NCBI RefSeq assembly: GCF_014642655.1
Contig: NZ_BMIR01000009.1
Location: forward strand, 1 to 64,000
Reading direction: 5' to 3'
Length of the DNA stretch: 64,000 bases
Origin: Pullulanibacillus camelliae
GTDB lineage: Bacteria; Bacillota; Bacilli; Bacillales; Sporolactobacillaceae
Both the position numbers and the translations under genes were made by a program. Every line of letters begins with the position of its first letter. The first letter of the stretch is position 1. Under the pieces are notes generated by a model, which saw nothing but the letters and a program-made list of their open reading frames with translations, did not search any database and was not told the origin of the DNA. This document shows positions 53,677 to 63,501 of the stretch, piece by piece.

Positions 53677-53734
53677 AATTCTAAATAAGGGGTAGATAAA
53701 CCTCATTTTTAATGAAGTGACGGGGTGAAGTAAA

Positions 53735-55090
53735 ATGCATATTCTGGTCATCGGACTGAATCATCGGACAGCCCCGGTGGAGATCAGAGAACAATTTGAA
53801 ATTCCTGAGTCTGACTTAGGGCAGGCATTATTGGAACTCAGACAACAAAAAAGCATTTTTGAGAATGTGATTCTTTCAACATGTAATCGCACAGAGATAT
53901 ATATTGTTGCAGATCAGCTACATACTGGTCGTTATTATACAAAAGCTTTCATGGCCAAATGGTTTGGCATTGAAAAAGAGGCTTTGGAAAAGTACTTGTT
54001 TATTGAAGAAAATGAAGCGGCGATTGAACATCTATTTAAAGTCGCCTGTGGGCTGGATTCGCTAGTCATTGGAGAAACTCAGATTCTTGGTCAGCTGCGT
54101 GAAGCTTTTCTAAAGGCGCAAGGCCTGAAGGTGACAGGCACATTGTTCAATGAGTTATTTAAAGAGGCAGTGACGGTTGCTAAGCGGGCGCATTCAGAAA
54201 CATCAATCAATGAAAATGCCGTGTCAGTCAGCTATGCTGCCGTTGAGCTTGCTGGTAAGATCTTTGGCCGCCTTGACGATAAGCATGTGATGATTATTGG
54301 TGCAGGTAAAATGGGTGAGCTGGCTGCCAATCACATGAAAAGCCACGGTGCCTCCCAAGTGACCGTATTAAATCGCACCTTGGAAAAGGCGCGGGAGCTG
54401 GCTGCTCGTTTTTCAGGTCATGCTTATACGATGGAGCAGATGACAACAGCTTTACAAGATGTTGACATTGTCATTAGTTCCACAGGGGCACGGGACTTTA
54501 TTCTTACGGCGAATCAAGTAGAGAGAGTGCTTAAGGCGCGCAAAGGCCGTCCATTATTTATTGTTGATATTGCAGTGCCTAGAGATATTGATCCTGCGGT
54601 TCATTCTCTTGAAGGCGTCTTTTTATATGATATCGATGACCTTGAAGGTATTGTCCAATCCAACCTTGAAGAAAGAAAGGCTGAGGCAGAACGCATTGAA
54701 GAGATGATCAGTGAGCAGCTTTGGGCTTTTTCTGAATGGTTACAAACTCTTGGTGTCGTCCCCGTCATTACCGCTTTAAGACAAAAGGCCTTGGCCATCC
54801 AAGCGGAAACGATGAAAAGCATCGAACGAAAAATGCCTGATTTAACAGACCGCGAACGCAAGGTCATCAGTAAGCATACAAAGAGCATCATCAATCAACT
54901 GCTTCGTGATCCCATTGCCAAGGCTAAGGAATTCAGTGGTGAATCACAGGGGAATAAAAAGCTTGAGACCTTTATTTCCATTTTTGGTATTGAGGAAGAG
55001 GTTGCTCATGAACGCCAAAAACAACATCTTAGTGATGACACCCAGCCTATAGTCAAGCAAGCCCTAAGGGAAGCGCACTCTAACTCCTAA
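53735..55090 (+). CDS. hemA: Glutamyl-tRNA reductase
   Basis: A 451-residue enzyme that makes glutamate-1-semialdehyde from glutamyl-tRNA, the first committed step of C5 tetrapyrrole synthesis. Features: [15 protein letters not shown], the nucleophilic cysteine in [10 protein letters not shown] (residue 50 region), [10 protein letters not shown], an NADPH Rossmann motif [16 protein letters not shown], and the C-terminal dimerisation helices. ATG 53735 follows GACGGGGTGAAG. It heads hemAXCDBL. Confidence 0.96.
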   Translation: MHILVIGLNHRTAPVEIREQFEIPESDLGQALLELRQQKSIFENVILSTCNRTEIYIVADQLHTGRYYTKAFMAKWFGIEKEALEKYLFIEENEAAIEHLFKVACGLDSLVIGETQILGQLREAFLKAQGLKVTGTLFNELFKEAVTVAKRAHSETSINENAVSVSYAAVELAGKIFGRLDDKHVMIIGAGKMGELAANHMKSHGASQVTVLNRTLEKARELAARFSGHAYTMEQMTTALQDVDIVISSTGARDFILTANQVERVLKARKGRPLFIVDIAVPRDIDPAVHSLEGVFLYDIDDLEGIVQSNLEERKAEAERIEEMISEQLWAFSEWLQTLGVVPVITALRQKALAIQAETMKSIERKMPDLTDRERKVISKHTKSIINQLLRDPIAKAKEFSGESQGNKKLETFISIFGIEEEVAHERQKQHLSDDTQPIVKQALREAHSNS

Positions 55091-55107
55091 GGAAAGGAGT
55101 CTCCCTC

Positions 55108-55926
55108 ATGACGATGCACTGGCTTTACGATATTACGGTAATTTTATATGCGGCATGTGTGTGTAGTTTCTTTATAGATTTTTTGCAGAACAACCGGAAG
55201 GCCCATCAGCTGGCATTCTGGTTGCTTTCAATTGTTTGGGTCCTTCAGCTGATCACAGTAGTTCTAAAGGTTTCCTATACTAAAGAATTTCCGATTCTTA
55301 CACCAATTGATGGATTGTTTTTTGTTGCGTGGATCATTGTCAGTGCATCGCTAGTGATGCATCGCTTTTTCAAACTTTATTTTTTTGGCTTCTTTGCGAA
55401 TCTTGTTGGTTTTGCTATCATGGTGATCACGCTATTTCAACCGAATGATCCAGCAGCTCCGATTTTAGGGCAGCGCCTAATGTCCGATCTATTGATCATT
55501 CATATCTCTATTGCACTGTTGTCTTACGCGGCCTTTGCGATTTCTTTCATTTTATCTATGATGTACTTGGTAGAATATCGCTTATTGAAACAGAAAAAGT
55601 GGGATCAGCGCTTGATTCATTTTGGCAGTCTGGCACGGCTAGAGCAAGGGGCTTTTTACTGTAATTTACTAGGTGTGCCCTTATTGCTTATCAGTCTCTT
55701 GCTTGGCATCATTCGGGCAACAGATGTGTTTTCCAATGTCAATTGGCTAGACTCAAAGATCATTACTTCTTTTCTAGTCCTCCTTGCTTATTGTCTTTAT
55801 CTTTATCAAAGATTAGGCAAGAATGTATATGGGAAACCCCTTGTATTTTGGAACATTGTTGCTTTTTTACTTGTTCTTATCAATGTTTTTTTATCTGAAG
55901 TATTTACAGGATTTCATCTGTGGTAA
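55108..55926 (+). CDS. hemX: HemX, CcsA-type membrane protein
   Basis: A 272-residue integral membrane protein with eight predicted helices, of the cytochrome c assembly (CcsA/HemX) family. IISASLVMHRFFKLYF-like and HISIALLSYAAFAISFILSM segments (reading from the sequence) are characteristic. ATG 55108 follows AAGGAGTCTC, 17 bp after hemA. In B. subtilis HemX lowers the amount of HemA protein. Confidence 0.93.
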   Translation: MTMHWLYDITVILYAACVCSFFIDFLQNNRKAHQLAFWLLSIVWVLQLITVVLKVSYTKEFPILTPIDGLFFVAWIIVSASLVMHRFFKLYFFGFFANLVGFAIMVITLFQPNDPAAPILGQRLMSDLLIIHISIALLSYAAFAISFILSMMYLVEYRLLKQKKWDQRLIHFGSLARLEQGAFYCNLLGVPLLLISLLLGIIRATDVFSNVNWLDSKIITSFLVLLAYCLYLYQRLGKNVYGKPLVFWNIVAFLLVLINVFLSEVFTGFHLW

Positions 55927-55962
55927 GGGATGGATACATATCAATAGAATCGGAGGCATTAT

Positions 55963-56895
55963 ATGGTTACTATAAATGTAGGTTCACGAAAAAGTAAGCT
56001 TGCACTTACGCAAACACGGTGGATCATGGAACGGATCACAGCTGTTCAGCAGGATGTTGCCTTTGAATTAAAGCACATCGTGACAAAGGGCGATCGTATT
56101 TTAGATGTGACGTTATCTAAAGTGGGCGGCAAAGGCTTATTTGTTAAAGAGATTGAACAAGCGCTTTTAAATCATGACATCGATATGGCTGTTCATAGTA
56201 TGAAGGACATGCCAGCAGAGCTTCCTGAAGGGTTAATGATTGCTTGTATTCCGATTAGAGAAGATGATAGAGATGCGTTGATTTCCAAAGATGGACGGAA
56301 GTTTCTAGAGCTCCCTGAAGGCGCTGTGATTGGAACGAGCAGCTTGCGACGTCAATCACAATTACTCGCTACTCGCCCTGATCTAAAAGTCGTTCCGTTG
56401 CGCGGTAACATTGATACGCGTCTGCAAAAATTAAAGGATGGGGACTATGATGCGATCGTTCTTGCGGCGGCAGGGTTAAAACGGATGGGCTGGAGTGAGG
56501 ACATCGTCACCGAATACCTATCACAAGACGTGTCTTTACCAGCCGTTGGACAAGGTGCGTTGGCGATTGAATGTCGAAGCGATGACCATGACCTCATCGC
56601 TTTGCTAAAGCTCATTCATGATGAGCAAACGGCACAAACCGTGGCAGCAGAACGCGCCTTTTTACGGCAGCTGGAGGGAGGCTGTCAAGTACCGATTGCC
56701 GCACATTGTATCTATGAAAAGGATCACCTTCATCTCACAGGCCTTGTCGCATCTCCTGATGGTCAAACGGTCATCAGAGGAGCGTTAACTGGCGCTCGCC
56801 CTGAGTCATTGGGTATAGCGTTAGCAGAGCAGCTCAGAGAACAAGGAGCAGCACGAATTCTTGAAGGTGTGAAGGAAGAGCTGGACGAGTCATGA
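55963..56895 (+). CDS. hemC: Porphobilinogen deaminase
   Basis: A 310-residue hydroxymethylbilane synthase that joins four porphobilinogens. Motifs: [59 protein letters not shown], and the cofactor cysteine in [12 protein letters not shown] (about 241). ATG 55963 follows CGGAGG. The hemD start overlaps its stop (ATGA). Confidence 0.97.
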   Translation: MVTINVGSRKSKLALTQTRWIMERITAVQQDVAFELKHIVTKGDRILDVTLSKVGGKGLFVKEIEQALLNHDIDMAVHSMKDMPAELPEGLMIACIPIREDDRDALISKDGRKFLELPEGAVIGTSSLRRQSQLLATRPDLKVVPLRGNIDTRLQKLKDGDYDAIVLAAAGLKRMGWSEDIVTEYLSQDVSLPAVGQGALAIECRSDDHDLIALLKLIHDEQTAQTVAAERAFLRQLEGGCQVPIAAHCIYEKDHLHLTGLVASPDGQTVIRGALTGARPESLGIALAEQLREQGAARILEGVKEELDES

Positions 56896-57689
56896 CAGAG
56901 GGATTGAATGGTCTGCGCATTCTCATTACGCGTGCTCAATCGGCGGCACAATCGATGATTGCCGACATTGAAAAGCGCGGTGGTCAGGCACTCATTGCCC
57001 CTGTAATGACCTTTCAATCTCTTGCTTTAACCGATAATGCTCAGCAAAAACTCAAAGAGCTTGGACAGTATCAATGGGTGATGTGGACAAGCGCCAATGG
57101 TGTCCGCTTCTTTATGGAGCATCTCAAACATCTAGGGTTATCATTACCATCGCATGTTCAGCTTGCTGCGGTTGGAAAAAAAACAGCAAAGGCTCTAGAG
57201 GAGTATGGCTATGCCACTGATTTTATTCCAAGAGAGTATACAGCAAAGGCATTAGCGGCTGGAATGCGGGAGGAAGAACGCGGGCGTGTGCTTCTCCCAC
57301 TAGGTAGGTTGGCCAAGGATGACTTGAGTGAGACATTAACACGCCTTGGCTTTATCAGCGAACGTTTAAATGTTTATGATACTTTGTGTAATGAAGCGAT
57401 CAGACCCTTGTTGCATCAGCTTATATTAGAAAATCGCATGGATGTTGTGACCTTTGCTAGTCCATCCGCGGTTCGCTTCTTCCTGACATTAATACAACCA
57501 CTTGATACGACACTTTTCTGGAAGCATGTCATCATCGCTTGTATAGGGGAAGTGACGGCAGAGGAAGTCAAGCGTCATGGGTTGACCGCACAGATTATTC
57601 CAAAGCAGTATACTGCTTCTGCACTTATTCAGTCCATTGCTCACTATAGATCATCAATTCAGAAACCGACTAGGAGGAACAAATCATGA
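56892..57689 (+). CDS. hemD: Uroporphyrinogen-III synthase
   Basis: A 265-residue two-domain synthase that cyclises hydroxymethylbilane with inversion of ring D. The family diverges strongly; recognisable stretches are [45 protein letters not shown] and [13 protein letters not shown], plus [16 protein letters not shown]. It overlaps hemC upstream and hemB downstream by 4 bp each, so the three are translationally coupled. Confidence 0.92.
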   Translation: MTEGLNGLRILITRAQSAAQSMIADIEKRGGQALIAPVMTFQSLALTDNAQQKLKELGQYQWVMWTSANGVRFFMEHLKHLGLSLPSHVQLAAVGKKTAKALEEYGYATDFIPREYTAKALAAGMREEERGRVLLPLGRLAKDDLSETLTRLGFISERLNVYDTLCNEAIRPLLHQLILENRMDVVTFASPSAVRFFLTLIQPLDTTLFWKHVIIACIGEVTAEEVKRHGLTAQIIPKQYTASALIQSIAHYRSSIQKPTRRNKS

Positions 57690-58666
57690 CAGACTTGAAA
57701 TTTCACCGTCATCGTCGCTTAAGACAAAATGCCACGCTCCGACGCATGGTAAGAGAGACTATTCTTACTGCTGATGACTTTATTTATCCCGTATTTGCTA
57801 TTGAAGGAGAAAACATCAAAACAGAAATCCCCTCAATGCCTGGTGTCTATCAATTTTCATTGGATCGATTAGTAGAAGAAATGGCAGAGGTTGTGGATTT
57901 AGGGATTCCTTCAGTTATGATCTTTGGCATTCCCAGTGAAAAAGATGCTGTAGGAACACAAGCTTACCACACGCATGGGATTGTCCAAGAAGCAACACGA
58001 GTGGTTAAAGAACATTTTCCAGAATTAATGGTGATTGCTGACACTTGTCTTTGTGAATATACAGACCATGGGCATTGTGGGATTGTTCGCGATGGCGATG
58101 TGGTCAATGATGAAAGCCTAGAATTGCTAGTAAAAACAGCAGTTTCTCAGGTTGAAGCTGGTGCAGATGTCATTGCGCCTTCTAATATGATGGATGGCTT
58201 CGTGGCTGCGATCCGCAAAGGATTGGATGAGGCTGGTTATGAAAATATTCCAATCATGTCCTATGCAGTAAAATATGCTTCCGCCTTTTACGGTCCTTTT
58301 AGAGATGCCGCAGATAGCACACCACAATTTGGAGATCGTAAAACCTATCAAATGGATCCGGCTAATCGTTTAGAGGCTTTAAGAGAAGCCGAATCGGATG
58401 TGGAAGAAGGCGCGGACTTTCTGATGGTTAAGCCTGGGCTTTCTTATTTGGATGTGTTACGTGATTTGAAAAATCAATTTAATCTTCCGCTTGTGACCTA
58501 TAACGTCAGTGGAGAATATGCCATGGTAAAAGCAGCGAGTCAAAATGGTTGGATTGATGAGAAGGCAATCGTTCTGGAATTACTAACAAGCATGAAAAGA
58601 GCAGGGGCAGATCTCATTCTTACCTATCATGCTAAAGATGCTGCAAAATGGTTAAAGGAGGCATGA
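57686..58666 (+). CDS. hemB: Delta-aminolevulinic acid dehydratase
   Basis: A 326-residue porphobilinogen synthase. The catalytic lysines lie in [18 protein letters not shown] (about 195-210) and in [10 protein letters not shown] (about 250). The [14 protein letters not shown] segment (about 118-131) holds three cysteines, indicating a zinc-dependent enzyme. ATG 57686 follows AGGAGGAAC and overlaps the hemD stop. Confidence 0.97.
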   Translation: MTDLKFHRHRRLRQNATLRRMVRETILTADDFIYPVFAIEGENIKTEIPSMPGVYQFSLDRLVEEMAEVVDLGIPSVMIFGIPSEKDAVGTQAYHTHGIVQEATRVVKEHFPELMVIADTCLCEYTDHGHCGIVRDGDVVNDESLELLVKTAVSQVEAGADVIAPSNMMDGFVAAIRKGLDEAGYENIPIMSYAVKYASAFYGPFRDAADSTPQFGDRKTYQMDPANRLEALREAESDVEEGADFLMVKPGLSYLDVLRDLKNQFNLPLVTYNVSGEYAMVKAASQNGWIDEKAIVLELLTSMKRAGADLILTYHAKDAAKWLKEA

Positions 58667-58671
58667 ACACG

Positions 58672-59967
58672 ATGAAGCCAATGGATCGATCAATACAGGC
58701 ATTTGCAGCAGCCAAGCGCGTCATGCCTGGTGGTGTCAATAGTCCTGTCCGCGCTTTTAAATCTGTTGATATGAATCCAGTGTATTTTACTGAAGGAAAA
58801 GGCTCAAAGATCAAAGATATTGATGGCAATACGTACATTGATTATGTCCTTTCTTGGGGACCACTTATTCTCGGTCATGCCAATGAAAAAGTCATTGATG
58901 CGATTAAAGAAACAGCCGAAAAAGGGACAAGCTTTGGTGCCCCACACCTGTTAGAGACCAAGCTAGCTGAGCTTGTCATTGAGCGTGTTCCATCTATTGA
59001 AGTTGTTCGCATGGTTAACTCAGGAACGGAAGCAACGATGAGTGCCTTGCGTTTAGCCCGTGGATTTACAGGACGGGATAAAATTTTAAAATTTGAAGGC
59101 TGCTACCATGGCCACGGTGATTCGCTTCTTATTAAGGCAGGATCTGGCGTTGCTACACTGGGTTTGCCCGATAGCCCAGGGGTTCCGGAGGGCATTGCGA
59201 AAAATACCATTACGGTGCCTTATAATGATCTTGAAAGTGTTCAGGTCGCATTTGAACATTTTGGTGAGGATATTGCGGCGATCATCGTTGAGCCTGTAGC
59301 TGGCAATATGGGCGTTGTTCCACCACAAGAAGGCTTTTTAGCGGGATTGCGAGAGATTACGGAGAAGCATGGCGCACTTTTAATTTTTGATGAAGTGATG
59401 ACAGGATTCCGAGTTGATTATCAGTGTGCACAAGGCTACTTTGGCATCACGCCAGATATCACCTGCTTAGGCAAGGTGATTGGCGGCGGTCTCCCTGTCG
59501 GCGCTTATGGGGGGCGTCGTGATATCATGGAGCAGATTGCTCCGAGTGGTACCATCTATCAAGCAGGAACACTTTCAGGGAATCCATTAGCTATGGTGGC
59601 GGGGTATGAGACGTTATCTCAGCTGAAGCCGGAAGATTACGAGGGCTTTCAGAAGATCGCCGATCGCCTTGAAGCCGGCTATCTGGAAGCAGCTAAAAAA
59701 TATGATGTGCCTTTAACGGTCAACCGTGCAGGGTCAATGATTGGCATCTTTTTTACCAATGAAGATGTGATCAATTATGAGACGGCCAAAACAGCCAACC
59801 TCGACTTTTTCAAAATGTATTTTAATACAATGTTAGAGAAAGGGATTTCCTTACCCCCCTCACAATTTGAAGGCATCTTTTTATCCACAGAACATAGCAT
59901 GGAGGATATTGAAGCCACCCTTTCCGCAGTTGACATTGCTTTCTCAAGAATTGCTAGCTCGCGATAA
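58672..59967 (+). CDS. hemL: Glutamate-1-semialdehyde 2,1-aminomutase
   Basis: A 431-residue PLP-dependent aminomutase giving 5-aminolevulinate. It begins with the typical [20 protein letters not shown]. Further motifs are [42 protein letters not shown] and the PLP lysine in [17 protein letters not shown] (about 264). ATG 58672 fits the ribosome site AAAGGAGGC; two in-frame codons upstream (58648 and 58663) are too close or before it. It is the last gene of hemAXCDBL. Confidence 0.96.
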   Translation: MKPMDRSIQAFAAAKRVMPGGVNSPVRAFKSVDMNPVYFTEGKGSKIKDIDGNTYIDYVLSWGPLILGHANEKVIDAIKETAEKGTSFGAPHLLETKLAELVIERVPSIEVVRMVNSGTEATMSALRLARGFTGRDKILKFEGCYHGHGDSLLIKAGSGVATLGLPDSPGVPEGIAKNTITVPYNDLESVQVAFEHFGEDIAAIIVEPVAGNMGVVPPQEGFLAGLREITEKHGALLIFDEVMTGFRVDYQCAQGYFGITPDITCLGKVIGGGLPVGAYGGRRDIMEQIAPSGTIYQAGTLSGNPLAMVAGYETLSQLKPEDYEGFQKIADRLEAGYLEAAKKYDVPLTVNRAGSMIGIFFTNEDVINYETAKTANLDFFKMYFNTMLEKGISLPPSQFEGIFLSTEHSMEDIEATLSAVDIAFSRIASSR

Positions 59968-59985
59968 CTGTATAACGAAACTAAG

Positions 59986-60024
59986 AAACCTATGAAGAGC
60001 TTTATTCTCTTCGTAGGTTTTTTT
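59986..60024 (+). terminator. hem operon terminator
   Basis: AAACCTATGAAGAG (59986-59999) pairs with CTCTTCGTAGGTTT (60007-60020), followed by TTTT. Confidence 0.9.
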
Positions 60025-60032
60025 AAAGAAAA

Positions 60033-60345
60033 GAAAGCATAAAATTTCTGATCATGAGGATGGTGCGCGATTTCGCTCCAGGCCGCTCGTTTTCCGCGGG
60101 GGAGTGGTAAGCCTCCACGCGCCCCCTTCGCACTGCTAAGGTCTTACCGATCTCCCACTTCCCGCAGGACTCTAGTCTCCGCACCATGAGTCAGCGGCGC
60201 CCGAGGAACACACGATTTTAGAGTGTTCCGAATCACGCGCCTTGCGCTCCCATCCACTTGGTCAGGCGATGAAGCCTCTTTCATATTGGATGATGCTCTA
60301 ACTAAGGACAAGGACCGGGCATGCTTTTCGCCCGGTTTTTCTTAA
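60033..60345 (+). repeat. Dispersed repeat, type B (copy 4)
   Basis: Nearly full-length and close to copies 1 and 2. The hairpin GCGGGGGAGTGGTAAG with its partner CTTACCGATCTCCCACTTCC is almost fully paired, GGAACAC/GTGTTCC is intact, and the 3' terminator hairpin CCGGGCATG.../GCCCGG with TTTTTCTTA is intact. It begins 9 bp after the hem terminator. Nothing is visible in the remaining 60346-60600. Confidence 0.85.
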
Positions 60346-60602
60346 TATGGAAGATGATTTATGTTTGTGAATCAAGGGATGAGTGAAACAAAAAAGGAGA
60401 CCTTTTTAGCAAAGGCCAGCTTCCCAAAATAATCCCCCTCAATATAGCAAAATGTTTTCTAGACAGATGAGTTTTTCAGCTCCTTTTATGTGAGCAGTTA
60501 AAAAAATTGAACCATGGCTCATTGTTATAGCTTTGCTTTCAGTATCTTAGAATCGGTAGCCAGTGAGTTTCCTAATAGGGGACGGACCTGATAACTTTTT
60601 TA

Positions 60603-60631
60603 TCATAACCCGGAGACGAGTTGCATACATC
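60603..60631 (+). promoter_or_regulatory. Candidate sigma-E promoter of spoVID
   Basis: TCATAAC (60603-60609), exactly 14 nt, then CATACATC (60624-60631), compared with the sigma-E consensus KMATATT-N14-CATACAMT. It lies about 30 bp before the spoVID start. spoVID is sigma-E dependent in B. subtilis. Confidence 0.6.
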
Positions 60632-60662
60632 TGTAATGATAACCGTGGAAAGGGTGAATAGC

Positions 60663-61784
60663 ATGTCCCAGTCTTCTAGTCAGGACCTAAGATTTTCAAT
60701 CAATGAGTCGGTCTGGTTAAGAAATGGTGAAAGTGCAGAAGATGTATTATCCATGGCATTGGAACCGGACATCACAATAGAAGAGAATCCGCATTATGTT
60801 TCTATCAAAGGTGCGCTTTTGTTAAATGGAGAGTACAATCCGCGTGAGGGAACACAGAAAGGAAATTTGTCTGACGATACATTTGAACGTCCCGATTTCA
60901 GAATTGTCGACCTCATAAAGGAATCCGATGAAGGAACGGTGTTATTTGAACATCGGTTTCCGGTTGATATAACAATCCCAGCGAATCGAGTCGATGATAT
61001 TGACGATCTCTATGTGAGCGTAGAAACCTTTGATTATGATCTGCCCGAGGATGGGTGTATTCAACTTCAAGCAGAGGTTACGATATCAGGTTTGGTTGAG
61101 CCAACTGAAACACGAGAGGATAGTGCGGTCCGCAGTATCGAGGATGATCCAGAGGAGGGCGAGCAAGCTGAAGGAATAGAAGATATTGAGGAAGAGGAAG
61201 TTGAAACAGATGAAAGTGCCTTTGATCCAACGGAAACGATGCGCTTTGAAGCTTATCGTGAGCCTGTAGAAGAAGGTGAACAAGAAGAGGAAACGCCAGA
61301 GATCGAATTAAATGCTCGAGAGGAAGAAGAACACGAGGAGATGTTTGAGCCGACATTTTTAGAAAGAGCAGAAGAGGACGAAGAGGAAGAAGATGCTCAA
61401 GCCTATCAAGAAGAGATGGGAACAATGGATCATGCGTTTTATAGTGCTTATAATCGTTCGGAACAACCAGAGACCCCTCCAATAGATGCAGATACCTTTT
61501 TTGAGGAAGAAATGGTAGAGCTAGAGGATGATGATGTCTCTGTAAATGCTAATGTGGAACAAAAGAAGCGTTCTGAGAATGCTCTCTATCTTACTAAAAT
61601 GCTAACAAATGCGGAAGAGCAATTTTCAAGAGTGCGCATGTGCATTGTTCAATCAGGGGATTCTTTAGAAAGTATCTCCGAACGGTACCAAGTCCCTGTA
61701 ACAAGCTTACTAAGAAGAAATCGTTTGGATTCCGAATCCCTTGAAGAAGGGCAGATCATCTATATACCAGGAACCAAAAAATAG
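60663..61784 (+). CDS. spoVID: Spore coat assembly protein SpoVID
   Basis: A 373-residue morphogenetic protein that helps encase the forespore in coat. The N-terminal part (LRFSINESVWLRNGESAEDV, SIKGALLLNGEYNP, residues about 10-140) is the conserved SpoVID region. The middle (about 155-305) is very rich in glutamate. The C-terminus has a LysM domain (CIVQSGDSLESISERYQVPV, about 325-371). It is markedly shorter than the 575-residue B. subtilis protein, mainly in the middle. ATG 60663 follows AAAGGGTG. It precedes ysxE by 38 bp. Confidence 0.9.
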   Translation: MSQSSSQDLRFSINESVWLRNGESAEDVLSMALEPDITIEENPHYVSIKGALLLNGEYNPREGTQKGNLSDDTFERPDFRIVDLIKESDEGTVLFEHRFPVDITIPANRVDDIDDLYVSVETFDYDLPEDGCIQLQAEVTISGLVEPTETREDSAVRSIEDDPEEGEQAEGIEDIEEEEVETDESAFDPTETMRFEAYREPVEEGEQEEETPEIELNAREEEEHEEMFEPTFLERAEEDEEEEDAQAYQEEMGTMDHAFYSAYNRSEQPETPPIDADTFFEEEMVELEDDDVSVNANVEQKKRSENALYLTKMLTNAEEQFSRVRMCIVQSGDSLESISERYQVPVTSLLRRNRLDSESLEEGQIIYIPGTKK

Positions 61785-61822
61785 TAAAACCAACGACAAT
61801 GGTTTTCTAGGTGGTGACGCAT

Positions 61823-62833
61823 ATGTCGGAGTCGGTACCGGACGCCTTGAAACGCGTCCTTTTTTACTATGGGTTGGAGCCGATTGCCATTCGACCGCAT
61901 GGAAAGAGATTTCAAATTTTTACAAAAGATAATATCTATTCCCTGAAAAAAGTAACCTCTAAACAAAACCTGAGCCGCTCTCTGCAAACACGCAACAAGC
62001 TGTTAGCCTTATCCTTGAACGTCCCACCCATTATCACTACGACTGATGGATTACGCTATGTAACTGTGAACGGTGAGACTTATTATGTAACGCCTTGGTT
62101 AGAAGAAGTTCCTTTTTCTAATCAAAGAAAAAGCGACATCCTGGTTGATTATCTTAGTTATATTCATCATGCAACGGTAGAGCTTGAACCGATTGAGGAC
62201 CCAAGAAAAGTAGATGAGGGACTGGAGCACCTTGAGAGACGTTGGAAAGGGCAATTAGATGGGCTAACGGCCTTTGTCCAGCGGTCTGATCACAGGATCT
62301 ACCCGTCCCCCTTTGAACAGCTGGTGGCTGCTCATTATGCAATGTTTGTCCAAAAGACCCATCGAGCCATTCAGCAATTAGAAGTGTGGAGAGAGCATGT
62401 GAAAGAAATGCCGATGCAGCGGCTTGTTCAATGTTTAGGAAAGCCTGATCTTTCCCATCTCATCTTTCATGCGAGGGGACCGATGGTGATCAATATGGAA
62501 TACGGGGGATTAGATACACCGATAAGAGATCTAGCGACAATGTTTGATTCGCCACATTTTCATTCTCGAGATTGGGTGAAATCCCTTAATCTGTATGAGA
62601 CGACCTTTCCACTTAGAGAAAGTGAGAAGGAGCTTTTGCTAGGCTTTCTTCACTATCCTGGATCAATTTTCGAGACAGTGATGGCCTATGAAAGCTCGGA
62701 GTTGTCAAATAAGGAACTGCATTTTATTGAACAGTTTGAACGGATTCATCACCAAGAGCCAAAGCGAGCTGCGTTGATTGAAGCTTTAGCAGCACAGAAA
62801 GAAAAAGATCAGCAAAGCGACGAAACGCCTTAG
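61823..62833 (+). CDS. ysxE: Spore coat protein YsxE (CotS/aminoglycoside kinase-like fold)
   Basis: A 336-residue protein of the CotS/YsxE/YutH family, related to aminoglycoside phosphotransferases. YSLKKVTSKQNLSRSLQTRN near residue 40 and YYVTPWLEE near 95 correspond to the kinase N-lobe and hinge. VINMEYGGLDTPIRDLATMF replaces the usual catalytic segments, so catalytic activity is doubtful. ATG 61823 follows AGGTGGTGA. It is paired with spoVID, as in B. subtilis. Confidence 0.9.
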   Translation: MSESVPDALKRVLFYYGLEPIAIRPHGKRFQIFTKDNIYSLKKVTSKQNLSRSLQTRNKLLALSLNVPPIITTTDGLRYVTVNGETYYVTPWLEEVPFSNQRKSDILVDYLSYIHHATVELEPIEDPRKVDEGLEHLERRWKGQLDGLTAFVQRSDHRIYPSPFEQLVAAHYAMFVQKTHRAIQQLEVWREHVKEMPMQRLVQCLGKPDLSHLIFHARGPMVINMEYGGLDTPIRDLATMFDSPHFHSRDWVKSLNLYETTFPLRESEKELLLGFLHYPGSIFETVMAYESSELSNKELHFIEQFERIHHQEPKRAALIEALAAQKEKDQQSDETP

Positions 62834-63033
62834 ATTAATCTTTTTAAGAAAACGATATAAAGAGCAATGAGGCCGACAAGTACTAAGACATCAAAGGTTG
62901 TTGGAAAGAAGATGGTGCGGATCATTTGAAATACTGCTAATGGGAGCACGATGATTTCAAAGCCTTCAATAAGTCTTCGAAACCACAAAGGGCAATTATA
63001 GCGATTGAATTGCCATTTATTTCGATTAAACAT
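62830..63033 (-). CDS. Small two-helix membrane protein
   Basis: A 67-residue protein with a positively charged, aromatic N-terminus (MFNRNKWQFNRYNCPLWFRR) and two hydrophobic segments (IIVLPLAVFQMIRTIFF, TFDVLVLVGLIALYIVFL). ATG 63033 on the minus strand is preceded by AGGGGTGATAGG. Its stop overlaps the ysxE stop by 4 bp, a tight convergent arrangement. I do not recognise the family. Confidence 0.7.
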   Translation of the reverse strand: MFNRNKWQFNRYNCPLWFRRLIEGFEIIVLPLAVFQMIRTIFFPTTFDVLVLVGLIALYIVFLKRLI

Positions 63034-63144
63034 AGTCCTATCACCCCTTGTTCTAGTCTATGGTCTCTGTCTTTAGACGGTGCATGTATACCTCTTTTCT
63101 TTTATGGAAAGACTGTTTTGTATTCAAAGGGGTGAAATAAAGGC

Positions 63145-63174
63145 TTGACGTGTTGGCGCCTTTATCAGTAGAAT
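63145..63174 (+). promoter_or_regulatory. valS T-box promoter
   Basis: TTGACG (63145-63150), 18-nt spacer, TAGAAT (63169-63174). Confidence 0.6.
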
Positions 63175-63189
63175 AATGTATATAATAAC

Positions 63190-63461
63190 TAGCCATGATG
63201 AATAAAGTGCTATCGGCATAAAGGGAAGAGTACGTGACTTGGATACCTGTAGAGAGGGAAGCTCATCGGCTGTAAGGCTTCCTAGGTGGAAAGCACAGAA
63301 GGTCGCCCATCTAGCTGCTCGCATGAACAGACGAGAGGTCTTAATAGTGAGAGCCGGTTACAGGTCGTTATTCTGTCAAGAGTGCACGTTTTTTTGTGCA
63401 AATAAAGGTGGTACCGCGGAGCGTTTTTCGTCCTTTTTGACGAGAAGGGCTTTTTTTATTG
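63190..63461 (+). promoter_or_regulatory. T-box riboswitch leader of valS
   Basis: The conserved T-box AAGGTGGTACCGCGGAG (63405-63421) binds the uncharged tRNA end. Stem I is closed by GTGCT (about 63207) with AGCAC, and contains the AGTA specifier-loop side, AGAGAGGGAAGC and GCTG. A terminator follows: TTTTTCGTC (63424-63432) with GACGAGAAG (63439-63447) and T7. The specifier codon should be a valine codon; I could not fix it with certainty. Confidence 0.93.
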
Positions 63462-63501
63462 GTTAAAAAGTTATAAAGGTGATTCCAAGGAGGGATAGGC
63501 A

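Noticed and set aside
61078-61482. Minus-strand leucine/proline-rich frames
   Set aside because: They are the reverse complement of the glutamate-rich codons of spoVID.
63239-63466. 75-residue frame before valS
   Set aside because: It lies within the T-box leader and its terminator.
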